Shown one piece after another: positions 57,479-64,000 of a stretch of DNA of 64,000 bases. Positions within the stretch are counted from its first letter, which is position 1. Each line of letters begins with the position of its first letter. The stretch is from positions 62,001-126,000 of the forward strand of contig JAFVTU010000019.1 in NCBI GenBank assembly GCA_017503075.1, in the 5' to 3' direction. The translations under genes were made by a program, and so were the position numbers. Below the pieces are notes generated by a model. The model was not told the origin of the DNA. It worked only from the letters and a program-made list of their open reading frames with translations, and did not search any database. Origin of the DNA: Paludibacteraceae bacterium. Lineage in GTDB: Bacteria > Bacteroidota > Bacteroidia > Bacteroidales > Paludibacteraceae.

Positions 57479-58609
57479 TTATCTTCCTTTATACATATCC
57501 TCGTAGTACTTCTCGTACTCGCCTGATGTGATGTTATCCATCCAATTTTGGTGATCAAGGTACCAACGAACGGTCTTCTCAATACCCTCTTCGAACTGCA
57601 AAGATGGTTCCCAACCGAGTTCGGCTTGCAGTTTGCGTGAGTCTATAGCATAGCGCATATCGTGTCCTGCGCGGTCGGTGACATAGGTGATGAGGTTCAT
57701 ATCTTCGCCATCCTCGCGACCCAAAAGTCGATCTACAGTATTGATTACCACCTTGATAATATCGATATTCTTCCACTCGTTGAAGCCGCCGATGTTATAG
57801 GTTTCAGCCACTGTGCCTTTGTGGAAAATGAGGTCAATTGCGCGTGCGTGGTCCTCTACATAGAGCCAGTCGCGCACATTCTCACCCTTACCATAGACAG
57901 GCAATGGTTTGCGATGGCGGATATTATTGATAAACAATGGGATAAGTTTCTCAGGGAACTGGTATGGACCATAGTTGTTTGAGCAGTTAGTCACGATGGT
58001 TGGCATGCCATAGGTATCATGAAAAGCACGGACAAAGTGATCGCTACTAGCCTTAGAAGCAGAGTAGGGACTATGAGGGTTGTACTTGGTAGTCTCTACA
58101 AAGAAATCTTCACCATATGCCTCGTGGTGCTCTGACGAAGCTTGTGTGGAGAATGGCGGCTCAATGCCTTCTGGATGGGTCATCTCTAATGCACCATATA
58201 CCTCATCGGTAGAGATGTGGTAGAAACGTTTGCCCTCGTACTTCTCAGGTTGTGCTTCCCAGTAGAGTTTAGCTGCTTGCAAGAGCGACAAGGTGCCCAT
58301 CACGTTGGTGCGTGCAAAGGTAAATGGATCTTTGATTGAGCGATCTACGTGGCTTTCTGCTGCCAGATGGATAATCCCCGTCACTTGCTCCTCTTGCATG
58401 AGGGCATACATGGTATCAAAATCGCAGATGTCGGCTTTTAAAAAGCGATAGTTAGGCTTATTCTCAATGTCTTTGAGGTTAGCCAAATTGCCCGCATAGG
58501 TGAGTTTATCCACATTAATAATGCGATAATTTGGGTACTTATTGACAAAAAGTCGTACTACATGGCTGCCGATGAATCCTGCGCCACCTGTGATGATAAT
58601 TGATTTCAT
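57479..58609 (-). CDS. rfbB: dTDP-glucose 4,6-dehydratase
   Basis: A 376-residue extended SDR enzyme making dTDP-4-keto-6-deoxyglucose for surface polysaccharide (rhamnose) synthesis. NAD loop GGAGFIGSHVVRLF at residues 8-21, HLAAESHVDRSI, STDEVYG with the catalytic Asp-Glu pair, and YSASKASSDH with the Tyr-x3-Lys are present. An extra loop around 150-175 (ASSEHHEAYGEDFFVETT) is found in Bacteroidales forms. It overlaps birA by 4 bp; rfbA/C/D are not adjacent. Confidence 0.93.
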   Translation of the reverse strand: MKSIIITGGAGFIGSHVVRLFVNKYPNYRIINVDKLTYAGNLANLKDIENKPNYRFLKADICDFDTMYALMQEEQVTGIIHLAAESHVDRSIKDPFTFARTNVMGTLSLLQAAKLYWEAQPEKYEGKRFYHISTDEVYGALEMTHPEGIEPPFSTQASSEHHEAYGEDFFVETTKYNPHSPYSASKASSDHFVRAFHDTYGMPTIVTNCSNNYGPYQFPEKLIPLFINNIRHRKPLPVYGKGENVRDWLYVEDHARAIDLIFHKGTVAETYNIGGFNEWKNIDIIKVVINTVDRLLGREDGEDMNLITYVTDRAGHDMRYAIDSRKLQAELGWEPSLQFEEGIEKTVRWYLDHQNWMDNITSGEYEKYYEDMYKGR

Positions 58610-59358
58610 AGTACAAATCGTATTTGTTTGAAATGATATATTTTTTCTTCGTTATTTTCCTTTCGTAGCATCAATTCTCCCTGCTCCGTAATCCCGATTA
58701 ATTGGGCCAAGAATGCACCTTTTATGTCTCGTTGAGCTATTTGCGTTGGCTCTAAACTTACTTCTCTCTCTACATATTTATGCCAACCATCGCGACGATA
58801 TAGATGTCGCAGATAAGCCGCCTTTATTTCCTCTGTAGCTAGCAATTCCCATGATTTCATCGAATCTACCCACCCATTCATCAGCATATCTACATTGTAC
58901 TCTTCGCCCGCAATCTCCTTCATTGATATAGGATTTGGAGCATTGCTCAACCACTTCGTTTGATTCACATTCACACCTATCCCTACGATACTATACCCTA
59001 CATATGTCCCCGATAAACTATTCTCTATCAAAATACCCGCAAGCTTTTTATCTCCAAAATAAATATCATTGGGCCATTTGATAGTCAGTCTATCTTCTGG
59101 CAGATACTTTGCCAATGCATCCCATAGTGCCACCGCTACTAGCATAGATAATCGCCATTGCTGAGCAGCATATATTCCCTCGTATTTTAGCAGGGCAGAA
59201 AATAGTAAGTTTTTTCCTGCTTCGCTTTCCCAACTATTGCCTGCTTGTCCTCTTCCTGCTGTCTGATAGTCCGTTCGGATGGTGTAGAAATGGGGCAACG
59301 CATCACTATATTGCTCGCGTAGCAAAGTGGAGGTACTATATGTTTGCTTGATATACAT
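58606..59358 (-). CDS. birA: Biotin-[acetyl-CoA-carboxylase] ligase
   Basis: A 250-residue monofunctional biotin protein ligase without the N-terminal DNA-binding domain of E. coli BirA. TAGRGQAGNSWESEAGKNLLFS is the biotinyl-AMP loop, LTIKWPNDIYFGDKKLAGIL the Lys/Asp catalytic stretch, and VGIGVNVNQ closes the site. It attaches biotin to carboxylase carrier proteins in the cytosol. Start at 59358 (MYIKQTYSTSTLL) overlaps the dacB end by 23 bp; an ATG at 59376 is the alternative. Confidence 0.9.
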   Translation of the reverse strand: MYIKQTYSTSTLLREQYSDALPHFYTIRTDYQTAGRGQAGNSWESEAGKNLLFSALLKYEGIYAAQQWRLSMLVAVALWDALAKYLPEDRLTIKWPNDIYFGDKKLAGILIENSLSGTYVGYSIVGIGVNVNQTKWLSNAPNPISMKEIAGEEYNVDMLMNGWVDSMKSWELLATEEIKAAYLRHLYRRDGWHKYVEREVSLEPTQIAQRDIKGAFLAQLIGITEQGELMLRKENNEEKIYHFKQIRFVL

Positions 59359-60715
59359 CCAAAAGATATTGCTCAATCACTCGTTGAATCTTACGCGTTT
59401 TGCAGTTGGCACTATTCACCATCACGGCAAATACCCATACCCTTCCATCAGGTAAAAAGAGATAACCAGCATAGTTCTTAGTACCACCTATTGTACCGCT
59501 CTTGGCACATACTTTACCATGCAGGGGGGTATCACGTAAGAAAGAACTAAGCGTACCACTCTCGCCACTGCATGGCAATGATGCAAGAAATACATCCTTG
59601 TTCTTCGAACCATACATATAGCGCAGAAGTTGCACAAACATAGCGGGTGAGATAGCATCTTGTGGTGCTAATCCACAGCCATCCAATAGCTTACCGCTTC
59701 GAAAACTGACTCCGCGGTTGCGCCAATAATCTCGTACAAAGTCAGAAGCATTATGGATAGTACATGGTAATGTATATTTTGATCCAAAGATACGGAATAG
59801 CATCTCAGCATAGAGATTATCAGACTCATGATTAGTGTGTCGAATCAACTCTGCCATCGGTTCACTCTTATGCGAAAACAATACAGTTCTCGGTGTTTTA
59901 TTCCGCGGGGTTTCTGACAAATATGTTGCCTCACCATCTACCTGTATACCACTAGATTGTAAGACCTTCAGAAAATCGCGTGCCAAGATTAGTGGTGGAT
60001 TTGGTAGATCGCCTTTGACACCGAATGTCTGACGATTGGATGGAACACTACCTACCAAATATCGACGGTTGCTATAAGGGACACCATGCACAAATGCACC
60101 ATCATAAGATATATGAGTACAACGAATATGGTTCTCAAACTCAATTTCAGGAACTTCAGGAGTAGTATGTAGCACCGTAGCTATACTACCTACAGCACCA
60201 CTCTTAAGTACAATATTCATAGTATTGTCAAGATATGACAACGCAAATATGCCTGGTGCATAATAGTTACCCGCATCCTCCCATAACCAAGCGGGATTAA
60301 GGGCATCGCCATCAAAATAACTAGCATCTCCTACCACATCACCCGTTATCTTCTTGATGCCTGCCTGTCTCAGTTCTCTAGCCCATTTATAGAGAAATGA
60401 ATGACTGCCTACATATCTAGAACCAAAGGTCGGATCTCCACGACCTTCAATATAAAGATTTCCATGTAGTATACCCTCACTCACATAGCCATCATAGGTA
60501 ATGGGAGTTTCTATACAATAGTCCCCACCCCACAACTCCAGAGCTGTTGCTGTAGTCAGCAATTTCATCGTAGATGCAGGTGGTATAACGGAATTCGCAC
60601 GATATGCATCTATCGTATCACCAGTGTGGTAATCACAAATTAGCACACCCATATTGGCATCCTTAGTGTCTGGATGTACAGTAAGTATTGATAGAATCAG
60701 CAATAATTTAAACAT
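59336..60715 (-). CDS. dacB: D-Ala-D-Ala carboxypeptidase/endopeptidase, PBP4 type
   Basis: A 459-residue class C penicillin-binding protein (S13). Signal peptide MFKLLLILSILTV; SxxK motif PASTMKLLT near residue 45, SxN motif HESDNLYAEML near 300, and KSG motif VCAKSGTIGGTKN near 405, with the long insertion domain in between. It trims or cuts peptidoglycan stem peptides in the periplasm. A perfect promoter (see 60721-60752) ends only 5 bp before this ATG, which implies an essentially leaderless mRNA. Confidence 0.9.
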   Translation of the reverse strand: MFKLLLILSILTVHPDTKDANMGVLICDYHTGDTIDAYRANSVIPPASTMKLLTTATALELWGGDYCIETPITYDGYVSEGILHGNLYIEGRGDPTFGSRYVGSHSFLYKWARELRQAGIKKITGDVVGDASYFDGDALNPAWLWEDAGNYYAPGIFALSYLDNTMNIVLKSGAVGSIATVLHTTPEVPEIEFENHIRCTHISYDGAFVHGVPYSNRRYLVGSVPSNRQTFGVKGDLPNPPLILARDFLKVLQSSGIQVDGEATYLSETPRNKTPRTVLFSHKSEPMAELIRHTNHESDNLYAEMLFRIFGSKYTLPCTIHNASDFVRDYWRNRGVSFRSGKLLDGCGLAPQDAISPAMFVQLLRYMYGSKNKDVFLASLPCSGESGTLSSFLRDTPLHGKVCAKSGTIGGTKNYAGYLFLPDGRVWVFAVMVNSANCKTRKIQRVIEQYLLDVYQANI

Positions 60716-60720
60716 GGGCA

Positions 60721-60752
60721 CAAAGGTACAAAAATATTTGCATATACGCAAA
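60721..60752 (-). promoter_or_regulatory. Promoter of dacB, abutting the start codon
   Basis: On the minus strand, TTTG (complement of 60749-60752), 20-bp spacer, TACCTTTG (complement of 60721-60728), then 5 bases and ATG. Confidence 0.8.
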
Positions 60753-60787
60753 TATTTAGCAAAAATCTACTTTTTCCATTTTACACT

Positions 60788-61609
60788 TCAAACATTGAGT
60801 GAAAACATAATAGGTCGATTATCATCCTCATGACCATATGGAGCACCCCATACTACAGGATAATCATATTGATCTAGATAATATTGCAATGTTTCACGAA
60901 GCGTACATCCCATTTTAGGATCGTCATCACAATCTGTAAACTGTCCCACGATGACACCAGATAAACGGGACAACACTCCACTTAGACGAAGATTATTCAT
61001 CATCCGATCGATATGATAATGCCTCTCACATATATCCTCAATCAATAGCACTGGTGGTTCTACACAGTTATCAATAATAGCATTGAGCGAATATGGAGTC
61101 CCTTGCAAGCCATATAATACACTCAAATTGCCACCTATTATCTTCCTTTCGCAGAAGACACTTTCACATGCTTTCCCTTCAAGCGCTTCTCGCAGAAGAA
61201 TGAGTGTGGGCGCATCATCGGGCAATGTAGCTAAAGCTTTGCACATTGGTGCATGTAGGGAGGGTACACCATGAAAACTCAACAATGCGTGCAGGGCAGT
61301 GATATCCGAAAATCCCACCACCAATGGCCACTGCGATATAGGACGATCTGGGAGCACTATCTGATCTATGATTTGCTGCAAACCATAGCCTCCCCGCGAA
61401 CATAAAATAATATCCACAGAGCAGTCTGCAAAGGCTTCATTAAGATCCGCCAAACGATCAGCTGGAGTTCCTGCAAAGCGACCGTAGGCATCCAACGCAT
61501 GCGCTCCCACTGATACATGAAAACCCCATGTTTGGAGTCTCCGCTGAGCCAATGCGACATATTCTGGATCTATTACTCCAGAGGGTGAAAGAATTCGAAT
61601 GTGCTTCAT
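60788..61609 (-). CDS. ldcA: LD-carboxypeptidase (S66)
   Basis: A 273-residue serine peptidase that removes the terminal D-Ala from murein tetrapeptides during recycling. N-terminal ILSPSGVID, CSRGGYGLQQIID, and the catalytic serine in VVGFSDITALHALLSF; catalytic Glu in LLIEDICERHYHIDRM and His in YGHEDDNRPIM complete the S66 triad. The product tripeptide is the substrate of Mpl, also in this window. Cytosolic. The promoter TAATTTTG (61614-61621, minus) ends 4 bp before the ATG, again near-leaderless. Confidence 0.9.
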   Translation of the reverse strand: MKHIRILSPSGVIDPEYVALAQRRLQTWGFHVSVGAHALDAYGRFAGTPADRLADLNEAFADCSVDIILCSRGGYGLQQIIDQIVLPDRPISQWPLVVGFSDITALHALLSFHGVPSLHAPMCKALATLPDDAPTLILLREALEGKACESVFCERKIIGGNLSVLYGLQGTPYSLNAIIDNCVEPPVLLIEDICERHYHIDRMMNNLRLSGVLSRLSGVIVGQFTDCDDDPKMGCTLRETLQYYLDQYDYPVVWGAPYGHEDDNRPIMFSLNV

Positions 61610-61613
61610 GCTG

Positions 61614-61644
61614 CAAAATTACTATTTTTTTTTCATATGTCAAA
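61614..61644 (-). promoter_or_regulatory. Promoter of ldcA, abutting the start codon
   Basis: On the minus strand, TTTG (complement of 61641-61644), 19-bp spacer, TAATTTTG (complement of 61614-61621), then CAGC and ATG. It overlaps the divergent promoter of the TPR gene (-7 box TACCTTTG at 61654-61661). Confidence 0.7.
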
Positions 61645-61670
61645 AAAATTTACTACCTTTGCACCGAATT

Positions 61671-63023
61671 ATGCGTAAGATTCTATTTTTTATACTATGT
61701 TTAGTCTACACGACCACTCTACTGGGCCAAACACCTAGTAGTGCAGACAAGTTATTCAAAGCGGGCAAATATACCGAAGCACAACAGGCATACAAAGCAC
61801 TAATCAAGAACTATCCTAGCAATGCATTATTCCTTTATAGATACGCGCGCTGCGCACAGGAACTAGGAGATGACATCACTGCGATCAAATACTTTGACAA
61901 GTCGGGCGATAGATACCACCTCAAGCATCTCTACATTGGTGATAGCTACTTGCGCCTATGGGATGCCGACAATGCATTAGATTCCTATCGAACATATCAG
62001 CAGAAAGAACCCGGTGAACGACAAACATATGTTCAGAAGCAAATCGCTCGCGCCGAACTTCTGCAGCGCTATTTGCACCGTGTTGAGCGCCTACAGGTAA
62101 TCGATTCCGTGGAAGTATCATTGGACAGCATGCTTCAGGTAGTCCAATTATCAGCAGAGGCAGGACAACTTACTTTAAGTGCCACACAAAGCATCATCTA
62201 CACCAACCAGCGCAACGATCGCAAGTTTCTAGCAATAAAGAGCAAATCAAAGAGAATCTTAGTATCTAGCCATCGATTACTTGATAGTTGGAGCCCATAC
62301 GACACACTACCTCATAACATCAATTTCGCAAAAGATCATTGTTCGCCTTATCTACTCAGTGACGGCGTAACACTCTATTTTGCAGCCCAAGACCAGGATG
62401 GTATTGGAGGGTTAGATATATATGTGTCACGCTACAATACTGCTACAGAGAGTTATACTACACCCGAAAATATCGGTTTTCCATACAACTCGCCGGCCAA
62501 TGAATATATGTTCGTGGTAGATGAAACGCGACAAATCGCTTACCTTGCCACAGATCGATTTACCCAAAAAGGACGAGTACATGTATTTTCATTGGCTATT
62601 CCAGAGCAGAAGCAATATTGGCGAAACATACCTCAAGAATCATTGGTGGAGTATGCACAATTGAGCAAATTTGACCAATTTGATGCTGACAGCACAATTA
62701 CCCCTATCACAGAGAAAAACACCGATAAAATCGACGATTTCTGCTTTATTATCAACGATTCCATCGTATATAATTCTCTAGAGGACTTCCAGGAAACTAC
62801 AGCACGAGAAAAATACAACGACTGGAAACTAATAGAGCAACAATATCAAACCGAGCAACACCAACTGCATCTCTTACGAGAGGAATATGCAACTGCCGAT
62901 GATGACAGAAAAAAAGAATTGACCCCAATCATTCTTCGTTTAGAGAACAATCAAAGCCAATTGTTCAAGCAAAGTCAAATACTGCTACAAGCAATTAGAT
63001 TAATAGAAATGAGCGCCTACTAG
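61671..63023 (+). CDS. TPR and PD40 beta-propeller protein
   Basis: A 450-residue exported protein: signal peptide ILFFILCLVYTTTLLGQ, two or three TPR-like helical pairs (ADKLFKAGKYTEAQQAYKALIKNYP, then DDITAIKYFDKSGD), then PD40-type propeller blades (CSPYLLSDGVTLYFAAQDQDGIGGLDIYVSRYN and GFPYNSPANEYMFVVDETRQIAYLATDR), then a coiled-coil C-terminus. This resembles the N-terminal part of PorE/OmpA-type envelope proteins of Bacteroidota but lacks an OmpA domain. Start at 61671 follows a TACCTTTG box by 9 bp. Its stop codon sits in the loop of a terminator. Confidence 0.8.
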   Translation: MRKILFFILCLVYTTTLLGQTPSSADKLFKAGKYTEAQQAYKALIKNYPSNALFLYRYARCAQELGDDITAIKYFDKSGDRYHLKHLYIGDSYLRLWDADNALDSYRTYQQKEPGERQTYVQKQIARAELLQRYLHRVERLQVIDSVEVSLDSMLQVVQLSAEAGQLTLSATQSIIYTNQRNDRKFLAIKSKSKRILVSSHRLLDSWSPYDTLPHNINFAKDHCSPYLLSDGVTLYFAAQDQDGIGGLDIYVSRYNTATESYTTPENIGFPYNSPANEYMFVVDETRQIAYLATDRFTQKGRVHVFSLAIPEQKQYWRNIPQESLVEYAQLSKFDQFDADSTITPITEKNTDKIDDFCFIINDSIVYNSLEDFQETTAREKYNDWKLIEQQYQTEQHQLHLLREEYATADDDRKKELTPIILRLENNQSQLFKQSQILLQAIRLIEMSAY

Positions 63024-63033
63024 GGCGCTCATT
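63008..63033. terminator. Terminator hairpin overlapping the TPR/PD40 stop codon
   Basis: Perfect 10-bp stem AATGAGCGCC (63008-63017) with GGCGCTCATT (63024-63033); the TAG stop is in the 6-nt loop. It separates two converging genes. Confidence 0.75.
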
Positions 63034-63057
63034 CTTTACTATATCTTAAATCGTTGT

Positions 63058-63999
63058 TTAGAGCACGTTAATCTCTTTCAAGATAGCAGTAGTCTTAGCT
63101 ACAGCCTCTTCGCTTGCTGCGAACAATGCTTTCTCTGCTTCGTTAAGTTCGATTTCAACGATCTTCTCAATACCGTTCTTACCGATGATACATGGCACAC
63201 CAATGGTGATATCGTTGTAGCCATACTCACCCTCAAGGTAAGCTGAGCAAGGGATCATCTTCTTTTGGTCGTTGATTACGCTATCAGCTACTGCTGCAGC
63301 CGCTGCACCTGGAGCCATCCATGCGCTAGTACCTAGCAAACCAGTCAAGGTTGCACCACCTACCATGGTTGCTTTAGCTACTTCGTCCAACTCCTCTGCG
63401 CTCATCATGTCGCTGACTGGCATACCTTTGTAGGTTGCATAGCGAGTCATAGGGATCATAGTGGTATCACCGTGACCACCAATTACGAACCCCTCTACCT
63501 CGTTAGCATTGCATCCCAACTTTTGGCTCAAGAAATATTTGAAACGGCTGCTATCCAAAGCACCACCCATACCAATCACGCGGTTGCGTGGCAAACCAAG
63601 TGCCTTGTAGGTCAAGTATGCCATAGTATCCATTGGGTTAGAAACCACTACCAAGATAGCATTTGGTGAATAAGTAAGGATTTGGTTAGCAACACTCTTC
63701 ACGATACCTGCGTTTACACCAATCAACTCCTCACGAGTCATACCTGGTTTACGTGGGAGACCAGAAGTAATAACTACTACGTCTGAACCAGCAGTTGCGC
63801 TATAATCATTGGTTACACCTTTCACTACGGTGTCAAAGCCCAATAATTGAGCAGTTTGCATAATGTCCATAGCTTTGCCTTCTGCAACGCCCTCTTTAAT
63901 GTCGATCAATACGACTTCGCTGGCTACTTTCTTTACTGCCAACACATTCGCGCATGTAGCACCTACGTTACCTGCGCCTACAACGGTTACTTTTGACAT
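63058..63999 (-). CDS. mdh: Malate dehydrogenase
   Basis: A 313-residue NAD-dependent malate dehydrogenase of the LDH-like class. N-terminal VTVVGAGNVGATCANVL and VVLIDIKEG bind NAD; the substrate arginines lie in GLPRKPGMTREEL and LPRNRVIGMGGALDSSRF; catalytic His is in VIGGHGDTTMIP. It interconverts oxaloacetate and malate in the fumarate-forming branch used by Bacteroidales. The gene is complete, its ATG being two bases from the window end. Confidence 0.95.
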   Translation of the reverse strand: MSKVTVVGAGNVGATCANVLAVKKVASEVVLIDIKEGVAEGKAMDIMQTAQLLGFDTVVKGVTNDYSATAGSDVVVITSGLPRKPGMTREELIGVNAGIVKSVANQILTYSPNAILVVVSNPMDTMAYLTYKALGLPRNRVIGMGGALDSSRFKYFLSQKLGCNANEVEGFVIGGHGDTTMIPMTRYATYKGMPVSDMMSAEELDEVAKATMVGGATLTGLLGTSAWMAPGAAAAAVADSVINDQKKMIPCSAYLEGEYGYNDITIGVPCIIGKNGIEKIVEIELNEAEKALFAASEEAVAKTTAILKEINVL

Positions 64000-64000
64000 A

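Overview
The window is a gene-dense chromosomal segment of a bacterium of the order Bacteroidales (phylum Bacteroidota). The evidence is: many promoters of the form TTTG, 19-20 bp, TANNTTTG; phylum-typical genes such as gldD, DUF4827 and DUF4294 proteins, a BspA-like surface lipoprotein, the combined glycogen-debranching/GT4/GH57 cluster and a PcrB-like prenylglyceryl-phosphate synthase; and a tmRNA tag ending in ALAA. The species cannot be named from the sequence.

Layout. 1-8416 is housekeeping: a MerR regulator cut by the window edge, two small lipoproteins, glmM, surE, a small membrane protein, lpxB, then on the minus strand a CtpA-type protease, dCMP deaminase and mpl. 8436-15600 is an accessory island. 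It holds a truncated Bro-N gene, a truncated AlbA_2-type regulator, an OLD-like AAA ATPase, a BspA/collagen-like lipoprotein behind a 300-nt strongly folded leader, a two-gene unit of unknown function, and 0.6 kb of degenerate repeats. 15624-30648 returns to core functions (tig, typA, marC, a cysteine-less thioredoxin-fold lipoprotein, queG-like, rpiB, a radical SAM protein, a dipeptide epimerase fused to an NlpC/P60 peptidase, maf, a UbiA prenyltransferase, a GH13 amylase, ackA, pta). 30992-31534 carries tRNA-Met(CAT) and tmRNA. 31698-37397 is a glycogen cluster plus manC. 37765-44105 has gldD, the PcrB-like synthase, tadA, a 7TM-HD phosphohydrolase, dusB, tRNA-Cys and an isolated sufB. 44102-52599 includes a porin-like protein, an ECF sigma factor with a membrane partner, udk, a split chromate transporter, efp, cca and nadB. 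53026-55858 is an AT-rich block with a 692-residue GIY-YIG nuclease built around nine copies of a homing-endonuclease-type repeat. 55955-63999 holds a second NlpC/P60 protein, a DUF4294 protein, rfbB, birA, dacB, ldcA, a TPR/PD40 protein and mdh.

Functional threads. Peptidoglycan turnover and recycling recurs: mpl, the epimerase-NlpC/P60 fusion, a second NlpC/P60, dacB and ldcA. Two enzymes that together could make an ether-linked prenylglycerol lipid are present in separate operons.

The most unusual signal is not a gene family. At many gene junctions, and inside several coding sequences, there are short arrays of near-identical words (7, 8, 10 or 11 bp per unit) or arrays in which a constant spacer alternates with different perfect mini-palindromes. 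Each array has its own sequence. Where they enter genes (queG-like, radical SAM, maf, both NlpC/P60 genes) they stay in frame and encode linker-like insertions. Paralogous NlpC/P60 proteins in this same window carry different arrays at the same two linker positions.
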